A stretch of 64,000 bases of DNA from Bradyrhizobium frederickii (GTDB lineage: Bacteria > Pseudomonadota > Alphaproteobacteria > Rhizobiales > Xanthobacteraceae), in NCBI RefSeq assembly GCF_004570865.1, contig NZ_SPQS01000009.1, positions 62,001 to 126,000 on the forward strand, in the 5' to 3' direction. Shown here one piece after another: positions 33,851 through 43,261 of this stretch. Position numbers and translations under genes: made by a program. The number at the start of each line of letters is the position of its first letter. Position 1 is the stretch's first letter. The notes under the pieces were generated by a model. The model was not told the origin of the DNA, ran no database searches, and was given only the letters and a program-made list of their open reading frames with translations.

Positions 33851-36800
33851 ATGGAAGCGTGGCGCGACGACAAGGCCCGGTCGACCCTCATTCGCGATGC
33901 AACGGGAAGCCTACAGCTAGGCAACACGCCCCGGACTTTCGCCGAACTCCTGTTCGGCCACACCAACAGCGAGGATCTCGCCAACCACGACGCCGCTTCG
34001 CTGGCCTTCCTGGCCGAGCAGGCCTGGGAGCACGTACAGCGGCGCACGGCGGGTCACGCCGATATTCGCATCGTCAATCCGATGATGCCGGATGGCCGCG
34101 AGATCTCCGTGCTCGAAATTCTCAACGACAATATGCCGTTCCTGTTCGATTCCACCCTGGCGGAGCTTGCCGAGCAGGGCATCGAGGTCACCCTGGTCGC
34201 TCATCCGATCATCGCGGTAGAGCGCGACGAGCAAGGCAAGCTGATGCGCTTCCATGGCGAAGCCCTGGAGGGAGCAAAGGGCGCCCGCGAAAGCCTCATT
34301 CATCTGCACATCGCCCGCATGGACGTCGACGCCGACCGCCAAAAGCTGGTTGATGAGCTGACCATGACGTTGAATGACGTGCGCGCCTGCGTCACCGACT
34401 GGAAGCCCATGCGTGCCCGCATCGAGCAGGCGATCAAGACCTTCGCGACCGATCCGCCTCCGCTGCCGATCGACGAGATCGCCGAAGCCAGCCAGTTCCT
34501 GCAATGGCTGTGCTTAGACAATTTTACCTTTCTGGGCGTGCGCGAATATCGTTTCTCGCCCGACAGCGATGCGTCGGACGACATCACGACCGGTGAGGGC
34601 CTCGGCATCCTGCGCGATCCCGAGGTGAAGGTCCTGCGCCGCGGTCACGAAATGGTGGTGATGACGTCGGAAATTCGCGAGTTCATGCGGGAGCCGAGCC
34701 TCCTCATCGTCATCAAGGCCAACGTCTCCAGCCGCGTTCATCGCCGCATCCGGATGGATTATGTGGGCATCAAGCTCTACACGCCCGACGGCGGGCTCGA
34801 AGGGGAATTGCGCCTCGTCGGTCTGTTCACCTCCGGTGCCTATACCCGCTCGGTCAAGCAAATCCCTTATGCGCGCCACAAAGTGGTGCAGGTGCTGCAG
34901 CGTGCCGGCTTCGACCCGAATAGCCATTCGGGCAAGGCGCTGACGCATATTCTCGAAGATTATCCGCGCGACGATCTGTTTCAGATCGACGTCGACACGC
35001 TCTACAATTTCGTCGTGGAGATCCTGATCCTCTATGAGCGCCCCCGCGTCCGGGTGCTGGCACGCGTGGACAAGTTCGATCGCTTCGTCTCCATCCTCTG
35101 CTTCATTCCGCGCGACAAATACGACACCGACGTGCGCACGCGCGTCGGCGCCTTCCTGTCGCAGGTCTACAAGGGGATCCTGTCGGCCTCCTACGTATCC
35201 TTCCCGGAAGGTTCGCTTGCGCGCGTCCACTACATCATCGGCCGATATGAAGGTAAAACTCCGGTGGTCGAACGCCCGACCCTCGAAGCCGGGATCAGCG
35301 CCATTGCCGAGACCTGGGCCGACAAGTTGAAGGTCGCGCTGGCTGCGTCTGCAGATGGCATGCGGGCGCGCATGCTCGCAAGCCGTTATGCCCAGGCCTT
35401 TTCCGCCGGCTACACCGAGATATTCAGCGCCGAACAGGCGCTCGCCGACATCGCAACCATCGAAAAGCTCTCCTCAGCCAGACCGGTGACGATTTCGGTT
35501 TACCGCCTCGAGGGGGACGACGATCCCAGACGATTCGGCCTGAAGGTCTTCTCGGACGCCACGCCGCTGTCGCTATCCTATCGCGTGCCGGTGATTGAAA
35601 ATCACGGCCTGAACGTGGTCAACGAACGCACCTATCAGATCGTGCCACGCACCTGGCAGTCGCCGGCATGGCTGCACGATATGACAATCGAGACCAGCGA
35701 CGGAAAGCCGATCGCAATCAACGATGAATTCAACCATCGTCTGGAAGCCTCGATCATGGCAGTGGTCCGCGATCGCGCCGAATCCGACGGATTCAACGCA
35801 CTGATCCTGCGCACAGCCCTGAGCTGGCGGGAAGTATCGACGATCCGCGCGCTGTCGCGCTACCTCCATCAGATCCGCGCTCCGTTCACCCAGGACTATA
35901 TGTGGGAGACACTGCGCAAGAATGCCGCGATTACCGCCAACATCGTTGCCCTGTTCCAGGGCCGCCTCGATCCGCGCCTTGGACTCACGATTGCGGAGCG
36001 GTCGTCGCGCGAGATGGTCCTCGTCGCCGAGATCGAGGAGCAGCTCAATTCCGTCGCCTCGCTCGATGAAGACCGCATCCTGCGCCGCTTCACCAATCTG
36101 GTGCAGGCAACCATCCGCACCAATTTGTGGCAGGTCGGTCAGGACGGGCACCCGCATCCGGTGATCTCCTTCAAGTTCGACGCGCGCAAGATCGAGGCCC
36201 TGCCGGCTCCGCGACCACTGTACGAGATTTTCGTCTACTCGCCCCGCGTCGAAGGCATTCATCTGCGCTTCGGCAAGGTCGCGCGGGGCGGTCTGCGCTG
36301 GTCCGACCGGCCGCAGGATTTCCGTACCGAGATCCTGGGCCTCGTGAAGGCACAACAGGTGAAGAACGCCGTGATCGTGCCGGTCGGCGCGAAGGGCGGC
36401 TTCGTGCCCAAGCGCCTGCCGTCGCCCTCGAGTCGCGACCACTTCATGGCGGAAGGCACCGAAGCCTATCGTATCTTCGTTCGCACGCTGCTCGAACTCA
36501 CTGACAATCTTGAGCGCGACACCATAGTGCCGCCCGACTCGACCGTGCGGCATGACGGTGACGACCCCTACCTGGTCGTCGCAGCCGACAAGGGCACCGC
36601 CACCTTCTCCGACATCGCCAACGCGATCTCGACCGAGAAGCACCATTGGCTCGGCGATGCCTTCGCCTCCGGCGGCAGCCAGGGCTACGACCACAAGAAG
36701 ATGGGGATCACGGCACGAGGCGCATGGGAGGCGGTCAAGCGTCACTTCCGCGAGTTTGGCACCGACATCCAGACCAAGCCGTTCACGGTTGCCGGCGTCG

Positions 36801-38665
36801 GCGACATGTCGGGCGATGTCTTCGGTAACGGCATGCTGCTCTCGCCGGCGACGAAGCTCGTCGCGGCGTTCGATCACCGCGACATCTTCATCGATCCATC
36901 GCCTGAACCGGCGATCAGCCTCGCCGAACGCAAGCGCCTGTTCGGCCTGCTGCGATCGAGCTGGCAGGACTATGACAAGTCCCTGATCTCGCAAGGCGGT
37001 GGCGTGTTCTCGCGCTCGCTCAAGGCGATCCCGCTTGCACCGGAAGTGCGCGCACTGCTTGATCTCGACAAGCCGCAGGCCACGCCGTTCGAGGTGATGA
37101 CAGCGATCCTCAAGGCCCGCGTGGACCTCCTGTGGTTTGGCGGCATCGGCACCTATATTCGCTCGTCCTCGGAAAGCGATGATCAGGCCGGCGACCGCGC
37201 CAACGATCCGATCCGCATCGCGGGCGCCGATGTCCGTGCGCGGGTGATCGGCGAAGGCGCCAATCTCGGCGTCACCCAGCGCGGCCGTATCGAGGCGGCG
37301 CAGAAGGGCGTCAAGCTCAACACCGACGCCATCGACAATTCGGCCGGCGTGAACACGTCCGACGTCGAGGTCAACATCAAGATCGCGCTGGCGCGCCCCG
37401 AGCGCGAGGGACACCTCAGTCCTGGCGACCGTAACAGCCTGCTCGCCGCGATGACCGAGGAGGTTGGCGCACTTGTGCTGCGCAACAATTATCTTCAGAC
37501 GCTGGCGCTCTCGCTGGCCGAACGGAAGGGCGTGGCCGAGACCGGCTTCCTCACCCGCCTGATGCAATCGCTCGAGCAGCGCGGCCTACTCAGCCGCGCC
37601 GTGGAGTTCTTGCCCGACGACGCGGCGATCACCGAGCGCACCAGGCGCGGCCAGCTCCTGACACGGCCCGAGCTTGCCGTGTTGCTCGCTTACGCCAAGC
37701 TGACGCTCTACGACGACCTGCTCGCGACCGGCGTGCCTGACGATCCCTATCTCGCCCGCGAACTATCCCAGTATTTTCCGCGCCAGGTGCAGGAGAAATT
37801 CCCCACGGCGGTGCAGTTGCATCGGTTGCGGCGGGAGATCATCGCCACCAGTCTCGCCAATGCCGTGATCAACCGGGGCGGCCCGGCCTGTGTCGTGCGC
37901 CTGGCCGACGAGACCGATGCCGATGTCGCCACCATCGTCATGGCCTTCGTCGCGGTCAATGAATCCTACGGCCTTCAGCGGCTCAATGCCGCGATCGATG
38001 CACTCGACACCCGCATCGACGGGCAATTGCAACTCGGCCTCTACGCGACGATCCAGGATCTCCTGCTCTCACGCATGGTGTGGTACGTGCGCAATGCTGA
38101 TTTCAAGGCCGGTCTGGACGCCGTGATCGCGCACTTCAGTCCCGGAATTCGGGAGGTCGCCGCCGGGCTCGACAAGACCCTGCCGCAGGACTTGCAGGCT
38201 GGGCGCAGCAAGCGGCGGCAGGATCTGATCGGTGCCGGCGTCCCAGCAGGACTTGCCGCAGAACTCGCCGATCTCGACGTGCTCGTCTCCGCACCGGATA
38301 TCGTCACCGTCGCGGAGCGCACCAGCCGGGCCATCGGTGAAGCCGCCACGACCTTCTTCGCCGTCGAGGCCGATTTCAGGCTCGATCGGATCATCGCCGC
38401 CGCGCGCAGTGTGCCGGCAAACGACAATTATGAACGTCTCGCGATCGATCGCGCCGTCGACCAGATCGCGGCCGCGGAAAGAAGACTGGTCGCCAACATG
38501 CTGGCAAACGGCGAGTCCGGCCAAGAGGCCGCCGGCAACTGGCTTGCGGCTCATCCTGAGGCGACGCGCATCCGCCGCTCGGTCGAGGAAATCGCGGCCA
38601 GCGGCCTGACGCTCGCCAAGCTGACGGTGGCGGCCAATTTGCTGGGGGACTTGGTCAAGGGCTGA
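33851..38665 (+). CDS. NAD-specific glutamate dehydrogenase, 180-kDa type
   Basis: 1604 residues; oxidatively deaminates glutamate to 2-oxoglutarate with NAD. The catalytic core near residues 720-1280 has KGGFVPKRLP, VAGVGDMSGDVFGNGMLLSP, DLLWFGGIGTYIRSSSESDD and VIGEGANLGVTQRGRIEAAQ with SAGVNTSDVEVNIK. A long N-terminal ACT-like regulatory region and a C-terminal helical region flank it, as in large bacterial GDHs. GGAGG lies six bases before the ATG at 33851, which gives a more family-like start (MEAWRDDKARSTLI) than upstream in-frame starts at 33728 and 33839. It is monocistronic. Control by amino acids through the N-terminal domain is known in relatives. Confidence 0.92.
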   Translation: MEAWRDDKARSTLIRDATGSLQLGNTPRTFAELLFGHTNSEDLANHDAASLAFLAEQAWEHVQRRTAGHADIRIVNPMMPDGREISVLEILNDNMPFLFDSTLAELAEQGIEVTLVAHPIIAVERDEQGKLMRFHGEALEGAKGARESLIHLHIARMDVDADRQKLVDELTMTLNDVRACVTDWKPMRARIEQAIKTFATDPPPLPIDEIAEASQFLQWLCLDNFTFLGVREYRFSPDSDASDDITTGEGLGILRDPEVKVLRRGHEMVVMTSEIREFMREPSLLIVIKANVSSRVHRRIRMDYVGIKLYTPDGGLEGELRLVGLFTSGAYTRSVKQIPYARHKVVQVLQRAGFDPNSHSGKALTHILEDYPRDDLFQIDVDTLYNFVVEILILYERPRVRVLARVDKFDRFVSILCFIPRDKYDTDVRTRVGAFLSQVYKGILSASYVSFPEGSLARVHYIIGRYEGKTPVVERPTLEAGISAIAETWADKLKVALAASADGMRARMLASRYAQAFSAGYTEIFSAEQALADIATIEKLSSARPVTISVYRLEGDDDPRRFGLKVFSDATPLSLSYRVPVIENHGLNVVNERTYQIVPRTWQSPAWLHDMTIETSDGKPIAINDEFNHRLEASIMAVVRDRAESDGFNALILRTALSWREVSTIRALSRYLHQIRAPFTQDYMWETLRKNAAITANIVALFQGRLDPRLGLTIAERSSREMVLVAEIEEQLNSVASLDEDRILRRFTNLVQATIRTNLWQVGQDGHPHPVISFKFDARKIEALPAPRPLYEIFVYSPRVEGIHLRFGKVARGGLRWSDRPQDFRTEILGLVKAQQVKNAVIVPVGAKGGFVPKRLPSPSSRDHFMAEGTEAYRIFVRTLLELTDNLERDTIVPPDSTVRHDGDDPYLVVAADKGTATFSDIANAISTEKHHWLGDAFASGGSQGYDHKKMGITARGAWEAVKRHFREFGTDIQTKPFTVAGVGDMSGDVFGNGMLLSPATKLVAAFDHRDIFIDPSPEPAISLAERKRLFGLLRSSWQDYDKSLISQGGGVFSRSLKAIPLAPEVRALLDLDKPQATPFEVMTAILKARVDLLWFGGIGTYIRSSSESDDQAGDRANDPIRIAGADVRARVIGEGANLGVTQRGRIEAAQKGVKLNTDAIDNSAGVNTSDVEVNIKIALARPEREGHLSPGDRNSLLAAMTEEVGALVLRNNYLQTLALSLAERKGVAETGFLTRLMQSLEQRGLLSRAVEFLPDDAAITERTRRGQLLTRPELAVLLAYAKLTLYDDLLATGVPDDPYLARELSQYFPRQVQEKFPTAVQLHRLRREIIATSLANAVINRGGPACVVRLADETDADVATIVMAFVAVNESYGLQRLNAAIDALDTRIDGQLQLGLYATIQDLLLSRMVWYVRNADFKAGLDAVIAHFSPGIREVAAGLDKTLPQDLQAGRSKRRQDLIGAGVPAGLAAELADLDVLVSAPDIVTVAERTSRAIGEAATTFFAVEADFRLDRIIAAARSVPANDNYERLAIDRAVDQIAAAERRLVANMLANGESGQEAAGNWLAAHPEATRIRRSVEEIAASGLTLAKLTVAANLLGDLVKG

Positions 38666-38686
38666 TGCACGACGGAAAGGGACCCA

Positions 38687-39025
38687 ATGATCCACGCGAC
38701 CTGCCATACCGCCGACAACGTCCTCTGTCTCGAGTTCGATGCCACACCATGGTTCAGTGCGGCTGACGCGCCAAGCATTGTCGAGTTGGCCCGACAAGGC
38801 TGGTCCAGCGCCGCGATCGCGGAATCCCTCGAGGACTGACCAGGATATGCGCGCTTGCATGACCTCGTTGAGTATGCCGCGCAGCGCCTGCAATCAGAAT
38901 CGCTGGAGGACCCAACCTGGGAAACCTTCGAGGGTGTCGTCGATGGTTCGGAGGCTATGGCCTGGCTGGAGAAGAACCGGCCTGATGTCGCCGCAAGTAT
39001 CTCGCGGGCGCCCGGCGATCGTTAG
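38687..39025 (+). pseudogene. small conserved ORF split by an in-frame TGA
   Basis: ATG at 38687 (AAGGGA upstream) reads 50 codons (MIHATCHTADNVLCLEFDAT ... AIAESLED) to TGA at 38837-38839. In the same frame the next 61 codons continue as PGYARLHDLVEYAAQRLQSE, SLEDPTWETFEGVVDGSEAM and AWLEKNRPDV to TAG at 39023. The junction SLED-stop-PGY suggests a CGA-to-TGA change. The second half has good codon use and cannot start on its own. So this looks like a ~112-residue gene recently inactivated, or one truncated at 50 residues. The family is unknown; it starts 21 bases after the glutamate dehydrogenase stop and may be co-transcribed. Confidence 0.7.
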
Positions 39026-39033
39026 CGTTGGAA

Positions 39034-39058
39034 TGGTGCCCAGGGGCGGATTGGAACC
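39034..39058 (-). other. tRNA 3'-end-like fragment (possible attachment site)
   Basis: Read on the minus strand this is GGTTCCAATCCGCCCCTGGG plus CACCA: a T-loop, acceptor 3' half (CCTGGGC), discriminator A... and CCA, as in the Phe-type tRNA whose acceptor begins GCCCAGG. The rest of a tRNA (anticodon arm, 5' acceptor) is absent. Such 3' ends are left as att sites by tyrosine integrases. Decayed accessory DNA begins here. Confidence 0.45.
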
Positions 39059-39457
39059 CCATCCAAGAAAGTTCAACAAAATCAGTTGCTTAACTCCACG
39101 CTTAGTCTACCGCTTGTACCAATGGGATGTGCTCGTGTCGACCGTATCTTTATCACTAAACGTGAGGCGGGGCTGCGCCTGGAGGAGCGCTTGGGGAGCT
39201 TTGGCATGCTCGGCTCCGAAACATGACAATCGCCGGCGTCTACGGCACGGCAGGCCATGCTTGGCCGACACCGGGCTGCGCGAATTCTTCTTTTCCCCCA
39301 GACTACGGAAGCGCCGACGCGGCTGAAGATGCGGGTGATCAAGGTTCGTCGAAGGCGAACTCAAGATCTTTACCCATTAGATAGACCTCCTCCGGGTTGA
39401 GCTTTTCATGATCGCTTCCTCCGTGTCGACTGGCAGACGGGCCATGCTGGTGCGGAG
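39059..39457. other. intergenic region without a recognised gene
   Basis: About 400 bases after the tRNA-like fragment. Short open frames exist on both strands but none has a clear family or consistent coding signal. A leftward frame near 39345-39410 ends MGKDLEFAFDEP after a strong GGAGGAGG site, perhaps the tail of a broken gene. Nothing else is supported. Confidence 0.4.
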
Positions 39458-39967
39458 CTAGGCGGATGATCCCGGGGGATCCTCACGACGGCGCCGGAAT
39501 TCCAGCGCGGGCAGGCCGCCCCAGCCCCAATTGTCGGTGTCGACCTCTTCAATCAACACGAAAGTGGAATCGAGCGGCTTTCCGAGCACGTCGCGCAAGA
39601 GCTCGCTCGAACCCTTGATCAACGCCGCCTTTTCCTCCGCGGTGAGTGACGCCGCTCCGGGGGTCGTTCCTTCGCGGGTCACTTGAATCCAGGCCAAAGC
39701 ATTCCTCCGGAAGGCTCCGTCTTCGCTATATTCACCGCCCGCCCATTCCAGCCCCAAGCCGATGCCGATCGGCATCGGCAGGGAGTTTGCCCTCGTGAAC
39801 CAAACGCGCGCCATCTCTTCGTCCCTCGGCAGACTGCTGATCTCCGATCTGAACGCATCTCTCCGAGTTTTGCTTTGTCGCACGATTGGACGTAGGGTCT
39901 CGATCAACCGCTTGGTAAACGGGAAAGTAGCGATCTTCGATATCAGGGAGATCAAGAGGTCAGCCAT
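39458..39967 (-). CDS. 4-oxalocrotonate-tautomerase-like protein with N-terminal extension
   Basis: 169 residues. Residues ~90-165 follow the small tautomerase fold: AWIQVTREGTTPGAASLTAE, KAALIKGSSELLRDVLGKPL, FVLIEEVDTDNWGWGGLPAL. The typical protein starts with Pro1, the catalytic base, but here the domain is preceded by ~85 residues with charged helical sequence (FPFTKRLIETLRPIVRQSK). So either the N-terminus has been extended by mutation and Pro1 was lost, or the true protein starts inside, but no Met-Pro lies at the right place (LPMPIGIGLGLEW is some 25 residues too early). It is divergent from the histidine kinase gene. Confidence 0.55.
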   Translation of the reverse strand: MADLLISLISKIATFPFTKRLIETLRPIVRQSKTRRDAFRSEISSLPRDEEMARVWFTRANSLPMPIGIGLGLEWAGGEYSEDGAFRRNALAWIQVTREGTTPGAASLTAEEKAALIKGSSELLRDVLGKPLDSTFVLIEEVDTDNWGWGGLPALEFRRRREDPPGSSA

Positions 39968-40003
39968 GATGGACAATCCAGCTGCCTGGTCCAGGCGTCG
40001 ACG

Positions 40004-42124
40004 ATGTCCAATCCACGATCGCTAACGCCGGAGCTGAATTTCCGCCGAGGCACCAGGTATGCCGGCGGCCTGGTCGCGATTGGAGTGACCTATTTCGTCC
40101 TGGCAAAAGGCGGCCTGGCTCTCGCCTCTGTTCATCCCAGTGCAACGCCAATTTGGCCGCCGACGGGTCTCGCTCTGGCGGCGGTGCTGTTGTGGGGGTA
40201 TCGGACCTGGCCCGCAATCTTCATTGCAGCGGTGATCGCAAACGCGACCACCGCCGGCTCCATTGCCACCGCAATTGCGATTGCGACCGGCAACACGCTT
40301 GAGGCCGTTGTTGGCGCACATCTGATCAATCGATGGTCGCGCGGACGTCATACGTTCTCGAGACCAAATTCCGTCGCGAAGTTTGCTCTGATCTGCATCG
40401 TGATCGCGACCCCGATCAGCGCCAGCATTGGACTGACCAGCCTGGCGACCGCCGGGTACATTGATCGGACCAATTTCGCGGACGCCTGGGTCACATGGTG
40501 GCTGGGAGATGTGACCGGCGCGCTGGTCATTGCCCCCGTTATCGTGCTTTGGGCATCAAGCCACGACCGTGCTTTCAACCGCGATGATTGTCTGGAGACG
40601 ATCGGCGTCCTCGCAACGGCGGCGGCTGTTGGCCTCATTGCTTTCAGCCCCCTGATCAAGCAAACGCCGACCAGAGATCCACTGGGTTTTCTCGCGATCC
40701 TGCCAATGTTGTGGGCGGCGCTGCGCCGCGGTCCACGTGACACCGCAACGGTTGCGCTTGTGCTTGCAGGCATCACGGTCTGGGGGACGCTCACGGGCGG
40801 CGGCCCCTTCACGACCGCGGACCTCAACGTTTCATTCCTGCTGGTGTTGATGTTTCTGATCAGCATTACGGTTCCGAGCTTGTTACTGAGCGCCGACGTC
40901 GAGGTCCGTAAGCGGGGGGAGAAACGTCTGCGCCGCGCGCAGGTCGAACTCGAACGGAAGGTCGCGGAGCGTACGCAGGAGCTCGAGCTCGCCAATGCAG
41001 CAAAATCGCGCTTCCTTGCCATGGCAAGCCACGATTTACGGCAGCCATTGCATGCACTGGGCTTGTTCATTGCCCAGCTGCGCATGCCGCTCAGATCGGG
41101 GGAACGGACAAGGACGATCGAGCTGGTCGATGCAACGCGCAAGGAAATGGATGAAATGCTCAATTCGCTGCTGGATATGTCCAAGCTGGATGCTGGAATC
41201 CTCATCCCCACAATTACCGAATTCCCGATCGCGCGCCTGTTGCAAAAAATTGAGACGACGTTTGATCAGGCAACGCGAGAAACGGGCTTGCGTCTACGCG
41301 TCAGGCGAAGCGACGCCTGGGTGCGGAGCGACGCCATGCTGCTCGAACGCATACTGCTCAATTTGGTATCCAACGCTGTGCGCTATACGTTGCGGGGTGG
41401 GATCATTGTCGGCTGTCGCCGGCGCGGTCACATGTTGCGCATCGAAGTGTGGGATAGTGGTCCCGGCATTCCCGAGGATCAGAAGCAGAATATCTTTGGC
41501 GAGTTCTTTCAACTGGCCGCCCGAGACCGGAACCGGTACGGCAGCATGGGGCTCGGCTTGGCTATCGTCGACAGGCTTCGCCTGCTTCTCAACCATCCAA
41601 TCGACTTGGCTTCGACCGTGGGCCGAGGTTCGCGATTCGCGATCCTGGTTCCGATGGCCGATGAATGCGGCACATCCGCCGAGCCCGTCGATCTTCCGCA
41701 CCCCGCAGCCTTTGCCGTCGAAGGCAAGGTCGTCCTTGTCATTGCCGATGCTACAATCGTCCAGGAGGGAACGGGCGGATTGCTTGGCAGATGGGGATAC
41801 ACCGTCCTTACCACCGGATCCGACGAAGCGGCACTGATCCGACTTGCGGAGCGCCAACAGCGCCCCGATCTCATCATCTCGGATTATCATCTTGCGAATG
41901 GAAAGACCGGGATCCGAGCCATCGAAGAAATCAATGCGGCGTTTGGTTCGTCCATTCCGGCTATTCTCATCAGCGGCGATACGGCACCTGAACCAGCACG
42001 CGAGGTCAGGGACAGAGGATACATTTTGCTGCACAAGCCTGTCGATCCAATGCGGCTCCGCGCTGTCATGCACGAGCTCTTGATGGATCATGACGATGGG
42101 AGGGATACCCGGGCCGCTTCATGA
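40004..42124 (+). CDS. MASE1 hybrid sensor histidine kinase with receiver domain
   Basis: 706 residues. Residues ~18-305 are a MASE1 sensor with about eight TM segments (PIWPPTGLALAAVLLWGYRT is typical). A coiled segment leads to HisKA with the phospho-His in MASHDLRQPLHALGLF, a HATPase domain (LLNLVSNAVRYT, WDSGPGIPEDQ, GSMGLGLAIVDR), and a C-terminal receiver with phospho-Asp in DLIISDYHLA and Lys in LHKPVDP. The receiver's acidic pair reads IADA instead of DD, so phosphorylation there may be weak. The kinase belongs to the group whose HisKA reads SHDLRQPLHAL. Its stop overlaps the convergent response-regulator gene by six bases. Confidence 0.87.
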   Translation: MSNPRSLTPELNFRRGTRYAGGLVAIGVTYFVLAKGGLALASVHPSATPIWPPTGLALAAVLLWGYRTWPAIFIAAVIANATTAGSIATAIAIATGNTLEAVVGAHLINRWSRGRHTFSRPNSVAKFALICIVIATPISASIGLTSLATAGYIDRTNFADAWVTWWLGDVTGALVIAPVIVLWASSHDRAFNRDDCLETIGVLATAAAVGLIAFSPLIKQTPTRDPLGFLAILPMLWAALRRGPRDTATVALVLAGITVWGTLTGGGPFTTADLNVSFLLVLMFLISITVPSLLLSADVEVRKRGEKRLRRAQVELERKVAERTQELELANAAKSRFLAMASHDLRQPLHALGLFIAQLRMPLRSGERTRTIELVDATRKEMDEMLNSLLDMSKLDAGILIPTITEFPIARLLQKIETTFDQATRETGLRLRVRRSDAWVRSDAMLLERILLNLVSNAVRYTLRGGIIVGCRRRGHMLRIEVWDSGPGIPEDQKQNIFGEFFQLAARDRNRYGSMGLGLAIVDRLRLLLNHPIDLASTVGRGSRFAILVPMADECGTSAEPVDLPHPAAFAVEGKVVLVIADATIVQEGTGGLLGRWGYTVLTTGSDEAALIRLAERQQRPDLIISDYHLANGKTGIRAIEEINAAFGSSIPAILISGDTAPEPAREVRDRGYILLHKPVDPMRLRAVMHELLMDHDDGRDTRAAS

Positions 42125-42781
42125 CTCGGATTTCGGCGGCGATTCCCAGCCCATTTTTCCTACTTTTATGACTGCCTCGGTGCGGCTCGTTACGCTGAGC
42201 GCCTTGAGAACGACCGTGATGTGATTTTTCACTGTCGGCACGGCCATGTTGAGCGTCTTGGCAATGATTTTGTTGCTTTTTCCCTTCATCAGAAGCGCAA
42301 GCACATCGATCTGCCGATCGGTCAATCCGAGACGCTTGAGAAAGTCGGGCGTCGTTGGTTCATTCGTAAGCCGCGCAGACGGGGTTTCCTCCAGAATTTC
42401 AGAGGGAATGTAAATACCGCCAGAGAACACCAACTCGATGGCGTTGAGCATGACCTCGCGTTCGGTCGTCTTAGGGATGAAACCCAGCGCGCCGAGTTTG
42501 AAAGCGCGCTTGACCGTGTCTTGATCATTCGAGGACGAAAGAATGATGATGGCAATGGTTGGATAGTTGTCTCGTAGTTCGCGGAGAACGGAGAAGCCAT
42601 CTCTGTCGGGCAAATTGATATCAAGCAAGATGAGGCTGATGTCCGGATGTTCCTCGACTATGACCACCGCCTGACGGCTGCTCGAAGCTTCAAATATGAA
42701 GGCTTCTCGCTTCAGCTGTCTCAGGACGGCGCACAACGCCTCGCGTATCAATGCATGATCGTCAACAATAAGGACTTTCAT
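42119..42781 (-). CDS. NarL/FixJ-type response regulator
   Basis: 220 residues. Receiver domain with acidic pair KVLIVDDHALIREAL (Asp7-Asp8), phospho-Asp54 in LILLDINLPD and Lys104 in GFIPKTT. A LuxR-type HTH follows: GLTDRQIDVLALLMKGKSNK, then AVPTVKNHITVVLKAL. It should bind DNA when phosphorylated. GGAGAG lies before the ATG at 42781. The gene converges on, and overlaps by six bases, the MASE1 hybrid kinase gene; despite opposite strands they are a plausible pair. The target promoter is unknown. Confidence 0.88.
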   Translation of the reverse strand: MKVLIVDDHALIREALCAVLRQLKREAFIFEASSSRQAVVIVEEHPDISLILLDINLPDRDGFSVLRELRDNYPTIAIIILSSSNDQDTVKRAFKLGALGFIPKTTEREVMLNAIELVFSGGIYIPSEILEETPSARLTNEPTTPDFLKRLGLTDRQIDVLALLMKGKSNKIIAKTLNMAVPTVKNHITVVLKALSVTSRTEAVIKVGKMGWESPPKSES

Positions 42782-43261
42782 GAAAAGCTCTCCGTCATCC
42801 CATGGCGCGGAGATCCAATTTGAGAAATCATACACCCGCCTTTGGGTCTTTGGCGAGGAATTGGCTGGCGGGAAGATGGGCCCCGAAACCGTCCATTCTT
42901 CATCGCTGGTCCAGCCAGCGGCTCACGGTTAGGCACTCAAGATAGAAGTTGAATGCCGTTGTATGCTGTAATTGTAATCAGGTCACGGGACGCCAAAAAA
43001 CGAGTGCGGACCACAGGAGTCGCGGGATTCAGACTGCGGATATCCGTAGGTACTTTGATCATAGGACCTAGGAACCCCTCCGTGAGGACCTCCGGCTGAT
43101 TTACGCGCTGTGCCGTTGAACGATAATCGTCAACCGACAGCCTCCCGCGCCAGTCGGGTCCACAAGGCGTCGCCTTAATTCGCGGCCGGGTTCGGCGGCT
43201 GAAGTCTTTCGTCAGTTTCGGTCCCTCTCGAAACGTGCGTGGACGCCGGACGGGGAACCAG
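42782..43261. other. intergenic region, no gene seen
   Basis: 480 bases between the response-regulator gene and the OpgC-like gene, which are divergent. I see no recognised promoter, RNA or repeat. Short open frames have no family resemblance. Both promoters should be here. Confidence 0.45.

Noticed and set aside
35573..37567. Long open frame (664 codons) antisense to glutamate dehydrogenase
   Set aside because: Same reason: a GC-driven shadow of a highly conserved gene with no domain signature.
39034..39058. Full tRNA gene at this position
   Set aside because: Only T-loop and acceptor 3' half are present; no anticodon arm on either strand.
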